A DNA stretch of 59,177 nt from NCBI GenBank assembly GCA_945901405.1, contig CAMDLH010000015.1, positions 1 through 59,177 of the forward strand, written 5' to 3'. The translations under genes and the position numbers were made by a program. Below the pieces are notes generated by a model, which searched no databases, was not told the origin of the DNA, and was given only the letters and a program-made list of their open reading frames with translations. This document shows positions 36,192-46,694 of the stretch, piece by piece; position 1 is the stretch's first letter; each line of letters starts with the position of its first letter. This DNA is from Bordetella parapertussis. GTDB taxonomy: Bacteria; Pseudomonadota; Gammaproteobacteria; Burkholderiales; SG8-41.

Positions 36192-37247
36192 CTACAACGC
36201 CGACACCACCGCATCCCCCATCTGACTCGTGCTCGCCGTGCCGCCAAGATCGCCGGTGACGCGCTTCAATTCCGCGATCACGCGATCCATCGCCGCGTCT
36301 ATCAACCCGGCGGCCTGCACCGCGCGCGGTTCACCATGCTTGCGGCCCAGCCATTCGAGCAGCATCTTGCCGGACATAATCATCGCGTACGGATTCGCCA
36401 ATCCCTTGCCGGCGATATCGGGCGCGGAGCCGTGCGTGGCCTGCGCCATCGCCTGACGCTCGCCCACGCACAGGCCCGGCGCGAGACCCAGCCCGCCGAC
36501 CAGTGCGGCGCCCTCGTCGGTGAGTATGTCGCCGAAGAGATTGGTGGTTACCACCACGTCGAACTGCTGCGGCTTTAGCGCGAGTTTGAGCGCGAAGCTA
36601 TCGACCAGCACGTCTTCAATGGTGCAATCGGGGAACTCTTTCGCCATTTTGTGGCACTCCTCGGCGAACATGCCGCAAACGAGTTTATACGTCGGCGCCT
36701 TGTGCACGGTGGTGACTTTTTTGCGCGGACGTCTACGCGCGATCTCGAATGCGGCGCGCGCCACGCGGCTGGCGCCCTTGCGCGTCACCACGCGCATGCC
36801 GATCGAGATCTCGTCGTTGGGACGAAACTCGCCGTTGCCCGCGACCACCACGCCGCTCGACTGCAAGCCCTCGGTGACTTCACGCAAGAAAACGATGTCC
36901 ACGTTTTTGTGCAGCGATTCGATATTGGCGTACGACTTCACCGGTTTGACACTCGCGAACAAATCAAAGCGCTTGCGAAAATCCGGCTTGGGCCACGTGG
37001 GATCGTTACGCGGATACATGCTGTGGCCAATGGGGCCCATCAGCCAGCCGTCAAGCGTGGCAACCGTTTCGACCGTGGCGGGCGGCACCGTGGTGCCGAT
37101 GGTGTCGTGCGCGGTGCGCCCTATGGGCAGCGGGCGCCAATCCACCTCCAGCCCCACCTTGCGCAGCGCGCCCTTCATCACCTTCACCGCCTCCGGCACG
37201 ACTTCGAGCCCGATGTCATCACCGTTCAAAATTCCGATTTTCAGCAT
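36192..37247 (-). CDS. Isocitrate/isopropylmalate dehydrogenase family enzyme
   Basis: 351 residues from ATG 37247, chosen for AAGGAG just upstream. The beta-decarboxylating dehydrogenase fold is seen in ILNGDDIGLEVVPEAVKVMK, GPIGHSMYPRND, FLREVTEGLQSS and VTTNLFGDILTDEGAALVGG. The usual substrate-binding Asp residues are in FGDILTDE. Family members oxidise isopropylmalate, isocitrate, tartrate or related 2-hydroxy acids with NAD(P). Tartrate/malate-type is likelier than LeuB because no leucine genes are near. Converges on the DnaK-fragment gene. Confidence 0.88.
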   Translation of the reverse strand: MLKIGILNGDDIGLEVVPEAVKVMKGALRKVGLEVDWRPLPIGRTAHDTIGTTVPPATVETVATLDGWLMGPIGHSMYPRNDPTWPKPDFRKRFDLFASVKPVKSYANIESLHKNVDIVFLREVTEGLQSSGVVVAGNGEFRPNDEISIGMRVVTRKGASRVARAAFEIARRRPRKKVTTVHKAPTYKLVCGMFAEECHKMAKEFPDCTIEDVLVDSFALKLALKPQQFDVVVTTNLFGDILTDEGAALVGGLGLAPGLCVGERQAMAQATHGSAPDIAGKGLANPYAMIMSGKMLLEWLGRKHGEPRAVQAAGLIDAAMDRVIAELKRVTGDLGGTASTSQMGDAVVSAL

Positions 37248-37362
37248 GGTTGTCTCCTTGGCAAGCGAGTGTATTGCAAGATAACCTAATCTTCCAACGC
37301 GTTTGCATGCGCGCGCCGGCGGGCGTAGCATGCGCTTTCCACACCCACACCGGAGACACGCC

Positions 37363-37809
37363 ATGAGCGCCACGCTATTTCACTTTTCATTCGCCGTCAG
37401 CGACCTCGATCAGGCGCGCAAGTTTTATGGCGAAATGCTGCAATGCCCCGAAGGGCGCAAGCTGAAAGGCCGCGCGGATTTTAATTTCTTCGGCCATCAC
37501 ATCGTGGCGCATCTGGCGCCCGACGATGTCGTCGGCGACAAGGGCCGCAAGATCGGCGGCGCGTTGTTGACGCCGCTGCGCCACTTTGGCGTGGTGATGA
37601 CGCTGGATGATTTCCAGAAAGCCTCCACGCGTCTCGATCAACTCGGCGCGCAATGGATCAACCGCCCCAGCGTCACGCAAAAAGGCACGGTGCGCGAGCA
37701 AATGCTGATGACGGTCTCCGACGGCTGCGGCAACGCCATTGAGTTCAAGGGCCTGGTCAACATCGCCGACGTGTACCGCGTCGAAGCGCGCGAAACCGTC
37801 ACCGCCTGA
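37363..37809 (+). CDS. VOC (glyoxalase/dioxygenase fold) family protein
   Basis: 148 residues from ATG 37363 after GGAGA. LFHFSFAVSDLDQARKFYGEML is the typical VOC start and GNAIEFKGL holds the C-terminal metal-binding Glu. The remaining ligands fit H6 and HFGVVMTL. Members are metal-dependent isomerases, dioxygenases or resistance proteins; specificity unknown. Three bases separate it from the next gene, so they are co-transcribed. Confidence 0.87.
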   Translation: MSATLFHFSFAVSDLDQARKFYGEMLQCPEGRKLKGRADFNFFGHHIVAHLAPDDVVGDKGRKIGGALLTPLRHFGVVMTLDDFQKASTRLDQLGAQWINRPSVTQKGTVREQMLMTVSDGCGNAIEFKGLVNIADVYRVEARETVTA

Positions 37810-37812
37810 ACC

Positions 37813-38508
37813 ATGGCGACACGTCTGAAGGTTTTTTCCGGCAACGGCTTGTCGGCGTCCCTCGGCGAACTGTTGCCGCGCTTCGAGCGCGAGCACGATT
37901 GCAAGGTTGACATGCACTACGCGCCCGCGCAGGTCACGCTGCGCGAAGTCAGGGCGGGGGACACCGCCGACCTTGGCATCATGGGTTCGTCGGTGATGGA
38001 TGAAGTCGTTGCCATGGGCAAGATCGCGCCCGCCAGCATCAAGCTGCTCACGCAAAACGGCATCGGCGTGGGCGTGATCGCCGGTGCGCCGAAGCCGGAT
38101 TTAAGCAGCGTCGAATCCTTCAAGCGCACGCTGCTCAATGCAAAGTCGGTGGCGTACACCACCGATGGCGCCAGCGGCATCTACTTCGCCGGCCTCATAG
38201 ACAAACTGGGCATCGGCAATGAGGTGAGGGCCAAAGCCAAGACACGCTCCGGCGGATTGATCGCCGAATTCGTGGTCAGCGGCATTGCCGAGATCGCCGT
38301 GCAGCAGATACCCGAAATCATGGCTGTCGCGGGCGTTGATTACGCCGGGCCGATACCGGCGGAAGTGCAGAGCATCAGCGTCAACAGGATAGCTATTTTC
38401 AAGGATGCAAAAAACCCGGCGCTGGCGCAGAAGTTGATTGACTATCTGCTGTCGGCGGATGCGGTGCGGGTTTACAAGTCGCGGGGGCTGGAGCCGGCGG
38501 CATCATGA
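37813..38508 (+). CDS. ModA-like extracytoplasmic substrate-binding protein without signal peptide
   Basis: 231 residues. The fold of molybdate/sulfate-type binding proteins is seen in RLKVFSGNGLSASLGELLPR, VRAGDTADLGIMGSS, TTDGASGIYFAGLIDKLGIG and NPALAQKLIDYLLSADAVRV. No signal peptide precedes the mature-like start, so the protein is probably cytoplasmic or its true start is different. Co-transcribed with the VOC gene. No ABC transporter subunits are near. Confidence 0.83.
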   Translation: MATRLKVFSGNGLSASLGELLPRFEREHDCKVDMHYAPAQVTLREVRAGDTADLGIMGSSVMDEVVAMGKIAPASIKLLTQNGIGVGVIAGAPKPDLSSVESFKRTLLNAKSVAYTTDGASGIYFAGLIDKLGIGNEVRAKAKTRSGGLIAEFVVSGIAEIAVQQIPEIMAVAGVDYAGPIPAEVQSISVNRIAIFKDAKNPALAQKLIDYLLSADAVRVYKSRGLEPAAS

Positions 38509-38596
38509 ATGACGGTTATAGGTATATCGATGGTTTCCACGTATATAGGCCCACCATCGGCTTGGCAAAGCATTGAGGCCGCAGCTTATCCAACCC

Positions 38597-38703
38597 CGTC
38601 ATTCCAGCGCAGGCTGGAATCCAGGTTGTGACATCGCCCGAAGGGCCTATATAGATGCTTCGCATTTGGCACAAATTGGATTCCAGCATGCGCTGGAATG
38701 ACG
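38597..38703. repeat. Miniature repeat with GGAATCCAG-type ends, copy 1
   Basis: 107 bp bounded by CGTCATTCCAGCGCAGGCTG and CAGCATGCGCTGGAATGACG, each arm itself an imperfect palindrome. A second element of similar length with the same left arm is at 47389-47499. Such CGTCATTCC/GGAATGACG elements are frequent in proteobacterial intergenic DNA. A nested pair TATATAGGCC/GGCCTATATA overlaps the left side (38542-38653). Confidence 0.65.
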
Positions 38704-38902
38704 GCGTGGTGTTGACGCCTGTGTTTGTGATGGGTTTCACCCATCCTACGGTAGCTGCTTTTACGGGGTTAATCTGTGTAAATCCGTGAAATCCGTGTCG
38801 AAGGTTTTTTGCTTTATTCGGCCGGGCTTTCCTGGACTTAGAAGTAGCGCCGTTACCCTCTGCGTTCTCTGTGGCTGACTGCTTTTTCCAGATTTTAACC
38901 AT
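38704..38902. other. Intergenic region with dispersed tract
   Basis: Contains AATCTGTGTAAATCCGTG repeat-like text (38770-38800) resembling the tracts at 31290-31645. No gene seen. Confidence 0.4.
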
Positions 38903-38932
38903 AAAAAAAGCCCCGCCGAAGCGGGGCTTTTC
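38903..38932 (-). terminator. Rho-independent terminator of groESL
   Basis: Stem AAGCCCCGC / GCGGGGCTT with loop TTCG followed by a T-run on the minus strand, placed directly after groEL. A shorter T-run on the other strand could also stop transcription coming from the left. Confidence 0.9.
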
Positions 38933-38957
38933 GTTGACGTGAAAAACAGTCGCAGGG

Positions 38958-40634
<1,677 letters not shown>

Positions 40635-40645
40635 TTACTTCGGAA

Positions 40646-40933
40646 TTATTCGATAACGCCCATGATGTCTTCTTCGCGCATGACCAGCAGTTCTTCACCG
40701 TCGACCTTGACGGTCTGACCGGAATATTTGCCGAACAGCACGCGGTCGCCCACCTTCACGTCAATGGGAACAATCGTGCCGTCGTCCTGGCGCTTGCCGG
40801 TGCCAACAGCCTTGACTTCGCCTTGCTCCGGCTTTTCGGCCGCGGTGTCGGGAATGACGATGCCCGATGCGGTTTTACGTTCTTCTTCCAAACGCTTGAC
40901 GATGACCCGGTCGTGTATGGGGCGGATTTTCAT
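40646..40933 (-). CDS. groES: Co-chaperonin GroES
   Basis: 95 residues, normal length. [20 protein letters not shown] is the N-terminus, the mobile loop is [12 protein letters not shown], and [11 protein letters not shown] the core. It forms the lid of GroEL. First gene of the operon; GAGGAGCATCAC stands before ATG 40933. Regulated through the CIRCE element upstream. Confidence 0.99.
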   Translation of the reverse strand: MKIRPIHDRVIVKRLEEERKTASGIVIPDTAAEKPEQGEVKAVGTGKRQDDGTIVPIDVKVGDRVLFGKYSGQTVKVDGEELLVMREEDIMGVIE

Positions 40934-41026
40934 GTGTGATGCTCCTCGGTGAACTGCTGTGATATCGAGCCTGAACGGGCGGCATCGCTGCTACGCGCTA
41001 CTGCGTCTACGTCCTGTGTCTACGTA

Positions 41027-41053
41027 TTAGCACTCGATGGGGTGGAGTGCCAA
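41027..41053. promoter_or_regulatory. CIRCE operator (HrcA binding site)
   Basis: TTAGCACTC, nine bases, GAGTGCCAA: one mismatch to the CIRCE consensus (TTAGCACTC-N9-GAGTGCTAA). It lies 94 bases before groES and indicates repression by HrcA. Confidence 0.93.
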
Positions 41054-41081
41054 TGATGCGCCATAAATACTTTAAAATCAA
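41053..41081 (-). promoter_or_regulatory. Probable groES promoter
   Basis: On the minus strand, TTGATT (41081-41076) and CATCAT (41058-41053) are 17 bases apart and sit directly upstream of CIRCE, so HrcA binding would block transcription initiation. Each hexamer matches 4 of 6 consensus bases. Confidence 0.5.
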
Positions 41082-41310
41082 TCACTTATTTGAGTCAGGC
41101 TACTTGGCGGGAATCGCTGACATTTACCTTTTAAATCAATGGCAAGGCAGTGTATGCGTGCGCAAAGACAGGTGGATTGCGAAAAATTTTATGGTGCTGG
41201 ATTGTCAGCGCAATTCAGTTTGACTGTGCCGAGGTCGTGCCGTGACAATGTCCGTCACGCTTTTCCTACGCAAAAATGCGGGCGCGAACCTCAAACAGGA
41301 GATGACTCGA

Positions 41311-42358
41311 ATGAATCCCGACCTGTCGGCTGGGAAGCGAGGTAAACGCGCACGCTGGCGCACGGCGGCGTCCAGCCATCGTGGTGCGGCATCGCTCATG
41401 AGGCCGCACATGGGGGGGCGTCACGGCATTGGCCGTGGCGTTTGTAAGCCTGCCGTGCTGGACACAGAGCTATCCTGTCAAGACGATACGCCTGATTTGC
41501 CCCACGCCGACGGGTGGCGGTGCCGATGCGGCGGCACGCATCACGGCGCAGGCGCTTTCCGATCAGCTTGGCCAGCAAGTGGTCGTGGATAACCGCGGCG
41601 GCGCCAGTGGCCGCATAGGCACCGAGCTCGTGGCGCGGGCCGCCCCCGACGGCTACACCTTGCTACTGGGCGTCAATGTCTCGATCACCATACTGCCCGC
41701 CGCCATTTCCAAATTGCCCTACGACGTGCAGAAGGATTTTGCCGCGATAAGCCGGGTTGCAACCTCGGATTACGTGTTGACGGTTCATCCGTCGTTGCCA
41801 GCCAAATCCCTGACCGATCTGATCGCGCTTGCGCGTAAACGGCCCGGTGAGCTCACCTACGGTTCGAGCGGACATTTGAGCGGCCCACACCTTTCCGGCG
41901 CATTGCTCGACGCGCTCGCCAAGGTGAAGATGGTGCATGTGGCCTACAAAGGCAACGGCCCTGCGGCGATCGGCGTCATGTCGGGAGAAACGACGATGCT
42001 CTTTGGCAGTTCCGCGGCGGTCGTGCCGCATGTGCAAAGCGGCAAGCTGGTGGCGCTTGCCACAACGGGGAGCAAACGCTCAATGCCCAAGCTGCCTGCG
42101 ATCGCCGAGCTGCTGCCCGGTTACGAGGTCTCGCAATGGTATGGCATCCTCGCGCCGGGCGCGCTTCCCAAAGACATCGTGGATCGCCTGCATGCCGCGA
42201 CCGTGCGTGCTATTGCAACACCGCAAGTGACACAACACTTCGTCAACCTCGGCACCCGGCCCGGAACCGATAGTCCGGATGCATTTCGCGAGTTCATGCG
42301 CGCAGAGACAGCGAAGTGGGCAAGGCTATTTCGCAGCACCGGAATTCAGGCCGAGTAG
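41311..42358 (+). pseudogene. Bug-type substrate-binding protein H with poly-G frameshift
   Basis: The body from 41429 (309 residues) is a complete Bug receptor: YPVKTIRLICPTPTGGGAD, VDNRGGASGRIGTELVA. Its start has no good ATG in frame; the best is TTG 41429 without ribosome binding site. A natural start, ATG 41311 after AGGAG, reads in another frame and meets the receptor frame only if one base is lost in the run of seven G at 41412-41418. With six G, the sequence gives a typical signal peptide core (GGVTALAVAFVSLPCW). This could be a true frameshift, a variable tract, or a sequencing error. Confidence 0.75.
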
Positions 42359-42440
42359 CATTCATGCGCTGCGTTGCGCGGCGCAGTAGCGCTGCCTTCG
42401 GGCCGTTCCAACACGCATGCTTTCAAACAGGGAGACTCGG

Positions 42441-42863
42441 ATGCACATTGATGGAAGTTGTCATTGCGGCCACATCACCTACGTGGCCGACATTGATCCT
42501 GGCAAGGTCATCATCTGCCACTGTACCGACTGCCAGGTGCTCAGTAGCTCAGCGTTTCGCATGGTCGTGCTCGCCGAGAAGGGCAGTTTTCGCCTGCTCG
42601 GCGGCACGCCGAAAGTGTATGTGAAGACAGCCGATAGCGGCAGAAAGCGCGCGCATGCCTTTTGTCCCGATTGCGGCACGCAGATGTACGCCACCCCCGT
42701 GGGCGACAATCCCCATCAGCACTACGGATTGCGCGTTGGATCGATACGCCAACGCGCCGAGCTGCGTCCGTCGCTACAGCTTTGGTGCACATCGGCGTTT
42801 GGTTGGGTCGGCGATATTGCCAACATACCGCGAAGCGCAAGCGCGAGCTTGACGCCACCTTGA
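42441..42863 (+). CDS. GFA-family (Gfa-like, zinc-binding) protein
   Basis: 140 residues from ATG 42441 after GGGAG. Zinc-binding cysteines: GSCHCGHITY, CHCTDCQ and FCPDCGTQMY, the pattern of the Gfa/CENP-V fold. Some members bind glutathione adducts of formaldehyde, but most have unknown roles. It lies 82 bases after receptor H on the same strand. Confidence 0.88.
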   Translation: MHIDGSCHCGHITYVADIDPGKVIICHCTDCQVLSSSAFRMVVLAEKGSFRLLGGTPKVYVKTADSGRKRAHAFCPDCGTQMYATPVGDNPHQHYGLRVGSIRQRAELRPSLQLWCTSAFGWVGDIANIPRSASASLTPP

Positions 42864-42963
42864 AACAGATCGAACCACGTCCTCCCGCCGCGTGGTATTT
42901 ACGCGCGTCGGCTCAACTGCGTATCCACTATCCATAGGACGACCCCGCCCATTTGCCTTTTTA

Positions 42964-43947
42964 CTACTCACCACGCAACTTCGACGCCTGCACCACGCGC
43001 CCCCACTTTGCGATTTCGACGCGCACGAACGCAACAAAGTCTTCGGGTGAACTGATGACGAGGTCGTTGCCTGCGCGCTCCAATCTGTCTTTTGCATCAG
43101 CGCCGGTGATCGCGCGCCGCGTCTCGGCGTGGATACGGCGCGTGAGTTCGGCGGACATGTTGCCGGGGCCGTAAAAACCATACCAGCCCACCGCCGCATA
43201 ACCCGGCACGCCCGACTCGGCGACGGTGGGCACATCCGGCATCTGCACGAACCGCTTTTCGCCGGTGACCGCCAGCGCGCGCACGCGGCCGCCGCGCGCG
43301 GCTTCCATCAGCGCGATGGTGCTGCCGAACGAAAAATCAACCTCGCCGCTGATCACGCCGATCATTGCCGGCCCCGCGCCCTTGAACGGCACGTGCGTCC
43401 ACGCAGCACCCGACATCAGTTGAAACAACTCGCCCGCGAGATGCGGCCCGCCGCCGGTGCCCGACGAGCCATAAGTCAATTTGCCCGGCTGCGCTTTCGC
43501 CAGTGTGATCAGTTGCTTTACATTGCGCGCAGGCGCCGAAGGGTGGCTCACCAGCAAAAACTGCACGGAAGCAAGCTGCGTGATCAGCGTGAAATCCTTG
43601 AACGGATCGTACGGCAGCTTGGCGCGTATCGCCGGATTGATGGCGAACTCCAGCGCGGAGGCCATCAGCGTGTGGCCGTCGGGTGCTGCGCGCGCAAGCA
43701 GTTCGGCCGCGATTACGCCGGTGCCGCCGGGCCGATTTTCGATGATGAACGTGCCGCCGGTTTGCTCACTGAGTTTAGGCCCCATCACGCGCGCGATGGT
43801 GTCAACGCCGCCGCCCGGCGTGTACGGCACCAACAGCCGCACCGGGCGCGAGGGCCATGCCGAAGCAGCACTTTGCGCGGCGCAGACGCCGGCCGTCATG
43901 CACGTGGCGGCGGCCATGCCGTAAAGCGCACTCAATGGGTAACGCAT
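42964..43947 (-). CDS. Bug-type substrate-binding protein I
   Basis: 327 residues; ATG 43947 is preceded by GGGAG. Signal peptide ends near AQSAASA; mature start WPSRPVRLLVPYTPGGGVD, IENRPGGTGVIAAELLA and VPFKGAGPAMIGVISGE (Phe for Tyr in PYKG). Ends with IAKWGRVVQASKLRG. Divergent from receptors J and K across about 115 bases. Confidence 0.93.
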   Translation of the reverse strand: MRYPLSALYGMAAATCMTAGVCAAQSAASAWPSRPVRLLVPYTPGGGVDTIARVMGPKLSEQTGGTFIIENRPGGTGVIAAELLARAAPDGHTLMASALEFAINPAIRAKLPYDPFKDFTLITQLASVQFLLVSHPSAPARNVKQLITLAKAQPGKLTYGSSGTGGGPHLAGELFQLMSGAAWTHVPFKGAGPAMIGVISGEVDFSFGSTIALMEAARGGRVRALAVTGEKRFVQMPDVPTVAESGVPGYAAVGWYGFYGPGNMSAELTRRIHAETRRAITGADAKDRLERAGNDLVISSPEDFVAFVRVEIAKWGRVVQASKLRGE

Positions 43948-44062
43948 GTTCGCACTCCCGTAGATAGAATTCGCGGATCATGCTCTCACAAAGACCATTG
44001 CCGGACAATCGAACAGCGCTTATCCAGTAAACTTCGCGCAAGGAAATTTGGGAGCACAGTGT

Positions 44063-44989
44063 ATGCATACCAGTGGAATCGCCGCCGCGCTGCTTGTAAC
44101 GCTGCTTGCAACGGGCGGCGCCGCGCATGCCCAGCAAGACTATCCCACGCGCCCCATCCGGGTGCTGGTGCCGTTCCCGCCGGCGGGTCTTGCCGATGTC
44201 GTCGCGCGCATCGTGACGCAAAAACTCAGCGAGTCGTTCAAACAAAATCTGGTGATCGATAACCGCGGCGGCGCGGGCGGCACCATCGCCACCGAAACCG
44301 TGGTGAGGGCGAATCCCGATGGCTACACCATGATACTGGTGACCGGAAGTTATGCCGCGAACGCCGCGATCTACAAACTGCCCTATGACCCGATCAACGA
44401 TATCGCGCCGGTGATCACGGTGGGCGAAGGCGGCAATCTCGCGACGGTGCACCTGTCGGCGCCCGTGGCGAGCATCAAGGAACTCATCGCCCATGACAAG
44501 GCCAATCCCGGCAAGCTCTACTACGGCACCAGTGGCGCGGGCAGCAGCACGCATCTAGCAACCGAGCTATTGCAGCAGATGGCGGGCACGCGCATGACAC
44601 ACGTGCCGTACAAAGGCACCATCGCGGCGTTGAACGATCTTTACGGCGGGCAGATACATTTCATCATCGGCTCGTTGCCGGCGCTGATTCTGCAGGTGAG
44701 GGCGAATCGCCTGCGCGGCATCGGCGTCACCACCGCCAAACGCTCCGCCGCCGTGCCCGACATCGCGGCCATAGCCGAAACCCTGCCTGGATACGAGGCG
44801 GTGAACTGGGCGGCGGTGTGGGGGCCGAAAGCGCTGCCGCGCGAAATCGTCGCGCGCTGGAACAGCGAAATCAATCGCATCCTGCAACTGCCCGATGTCA
44901 AGGAGCGTCTCGCCGCCAACGGCATGGAGCCGCTCGGCGGCACGCCGGAACAATTGCGCGACTTGCTGCGCCGTGATGTCGCGAAATAG
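44063..44989 (+). CDS. Bug-type substrate-binding protein J, shortened by an in-frame TAG
   Basis: 308 residues from ATG 44063 after GGGAG. Signal peptide MHTSGIAAALLVTLLATGGA...; YPTRPIRVLVPFPPAG; VPYKGTIAALNDLYGGQ. It stops at TAG 44987-44989, where its neighbour K has Trp (DVMKWQRVVKVAGIKAGG). The frame continues QRVVKTGGIKAGT to a TGA (45029-45031) that overlaps the ATG of K. Thus the last 14 residues, part of the C-terminal helix, are lost. The product may still fold. Confidence 0.88.
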   Translation: MHTSGIAAALLVTLLATGGAAHAQQDYPTRPIRVLVPFPPAGLADVVARIVTQKLSESFKQNLVIDNRGGAGGTIATETVVRANPDGYTMILVTGSYAANAAIYKLPYDPINDIAPVITVGEGGNLATVHLSAPVASIKELIAHDKANPGKLYYGTSGAGSSTHLATELLQQMAGTRMTHVPYKGTIAALNDLYGGQIHFIIGSLPALILQVRANRLRGIGVTTAKRSAAVPDIAAIAETLPGYEAVNWAAVWGPKALPREIVARWNSEINRILQLPDVKERLAANGMEPLGGTPEQLRDLLRRDVAK

Positions 44990-45030
44990 CAGCGCGTGGT
45001 CAAGACCGGCGGCATCAAAGCAGGAACGTG

Positions 45031-45987
45031 ATGCGAACAATAGCCGTCGCCTCCATGCTGGCGCTCGCGACTTACGGCGCGTCCGCACAACAAACCTATC
45101 CGACGAAACCGATACGCCTCATCGTGCCGTTTCCGCCCGGCGGGCAGACCGATATCGTCGCGCGCCTGCTGGCGCCGAAGCTGAGTGATACTTTCAAGCA
45201 ATCGATCGTGATCGACAACCGCGCCGGTAGCGGCGGCGCCATCGGCACCGAAACCGTGGTGCGCGCGAATCCCGATGGTTACACGATATTGCTGGTGGCC
45301 GCGGGCTACGCCACCAACGCGGCGCTCTACAAACTGCCCTACGATGCGGTGCTTGATGTGGCGCCGATTGCGCTGGTGGGCGAATCGGGCTTTGCCATCG
45401 TCAGCCATCCATCCGTGCCCATCGCGAATACCAAAGAACTGATCGCATACGACAAGGCCAGCCCCGGCAAGCTCAACTATGGCACCGGCGGCACGGGCAC
45501 CAGCACGCATTTCGCGGCGGAACTTTTTAACCAGATGGCCGGCACGAAGATGACGCACGTGCCGTACAAAGGCGCAGGCCCCGCATTGATCGACGTGCTC
45601 GGCGGGCAGATTCAACTTAACTTCGGCGCTTTGCCAACGATGACGGCGCAGATCAAGAACAACCGCCTGCGCGGCATTGCCGTGACAACGGCGAAACGCT
45701 CCAACGCACTGCCGGACGTTACCGCAGCGGCGGAAACCATACCCCGCTACGAGGCCGTGGGCTGGGTCGCGGTGCTGGGCCCGAAAGCATTGCCAAAAGA
45801 AATCGTCGCGCGCTGGAACAGCGAACTGAATCGCGCACTGCAAATGGTGGATGTGAAAGACCGCATGGCAAGCGACGGCATCGATCCTGTCGGCGGCTCG
45901 CCGGAACATTTTCGGGAAGTGCTCAAACGTGATGTGATGAAGTGGCAGCGGGTGGTCAAGGTTGCGGGGATCAAGGCGGGTGGTTGA
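45031..45987 (+). CDS. Bug-type substrate-binding protein K
   Basis: 318 residues from ATG 45031; GTG 45028 is an alternative. Close paralogue of J: LIVPFPPGGQTD, IGTETVVRANPDGYT and VPYKGAGPALIDVLGGQ. It was coupled to J through a TGATG overlap before the TAG arose in J. Ends WQRVVKVAGIKAGG. J and K form a tandem duplication. Confidence 0.94.
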   Translation: MRTIAVASMLALATYGASAQQTYPTKPIRLIVPFPPGGQTDIVARLLAPKLSDTFKQSIVIDNRAGSGGAIGTETVVRANPDGYTILLVAAGYATNAALYKLPYDAVLDVAPIALVGESGFAIVSHPSVPIANTKELIAYDKASPGKLNYGTGGTGTSTHFAAELFNQMAGTKMTHVPYKGAGPALIDVLGGQIQLNFGALPTMTAQIKNNRLRGIAVTTAKRSNALPDVTAAAETIPRYEAVGWVAVLGPKALPKEIVARWNSELNRALQMVDVKDRMASDGIDPVGGSPEHFREVLKRDVMKWQRVVKVAGIKAGG

Positions 45988-46010
45988 CTATCAAGCGCGA
46001 TTTTATTGGG

Positions 46011-46216
46011 GGTGCGATTCAAAGTGATGTCTCGAAGCATGATCAAGCACCCGCCCCCTCCCTTGCGCGTAGTGTGCGCGGGGGAGGGTTGGGGTGGGGG
46101 CGGAAAGCACCGTGCTTCCGTTTCCCCCATCCCCACCTTCCCCCGCAAGCAGGGGAAGAAGCCGTGTCGTGGTGACATTTAGTGATCGTGCTCAGACATC
46201 ACTTTGAATCGCAACC
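46011..46216. mobile_element. MITE of about 206 bp with 9-bp target duplication
   Basis: Terminal inverted repeats: left GGTGCGATTCAAAGTGATGT, right (complement) GGTTGCGATTCAAAGTGATG, differing by one inserted T. The direct repeat TTTATTGGG is found at 46002-46010 and 46217-46225. The interior contains GC-rich palindromes (46051-46102 and 46121-46160) and no gene. The first 13 bases of the left end equal those of the IS at the window's left edge, so that IS family may have mobilised it. Confidence 0.82.
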
Positions 46217-46281
46217 TTTATTGGGCCGTAAAGCGCCATGTCGTGATTGGCAGTGGTACACTTCATCCAACGGAGGCGCCC

Positions 46282-46500
46282 ATGGACACCACATACATCA
46301 GCCGTGCCCCCGAGATCATGAGCGGCGCTTTGTGCTTTAGCGGCACACGAGTGCCCGTGCAGAATCTGTTCGATTACCTTGAAGGCAGTTCGTCGCTGGA
46401 GGAATTCCTGCAAGACTTTCCGTCCGTGCGCCGAGAGGCGGCGGTGGCGGTAATAGAGGCCGCGAAGAGCAATCTGCTCGCAGATGCGTTTACTGCTTGA
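46282..46500 (+). CDS. DUF433 antitoxin-like protein
   Basis: 72 residues from ATG 46282 after CGGAGG. PEIMSGALCFSGTRVPVQNL and the remaining helix-turn-helix pattern identify a DUF433 protein, usually the antitoxin partner of a PIN-like DUF5615 toxin. The antitoxin is full length, but the gene after it has decayed. It starts 66 bases after the MITE. Confidence 0.8.
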   Translation: MDTTYISRAPEIMSGALCFSGTRVPVQNLFDYLEGSSSLEEFLQDFPSVRREAAVAVIEAAKSNLLADAFTA

Positions 46501-46643
46501 CGAGTCTGTCCCGCTCGCTTGCGGCGGTCATCTTACTGGATGCATATTCCAATGAACTGGCCGCGCTGCTGCCGCTCTTAGGCAATCTTGAACAAGCGCT
46601 GGCAATGCTTCAGCCTCGTGCCTATGTGCGGGTCGTGGCATAG
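46484..46643 (+). pseudogene. Decayed DUF5615 (PIN-like) toxin gene
   Basis: ATG 46484 overlaps the antitoxin end and begins MRLLLDESVPL, the typical start of these toxins, but soon stops (TGA). In the next frame the C-terminus of the family is recognisable (AVILLDAYSNELAALLPLL, LQPRAYVRVVA) up to TAG 46643. The middle of the toxin is deleted and the two ends are out of frame. Confidence 0.7.
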
Positions 46644-46694
46644 TTTGCCGTTCGCCGCAAACAGTTACTTAATGAATTCATCAGGGGAAATCGA

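Noticed and set aside
41065-41092. Possible AT-rich motif copy upstream of groES
   Set aside because: Matches only about half of the motif and is better explained as the -35 region and spacer of the groES promoter.
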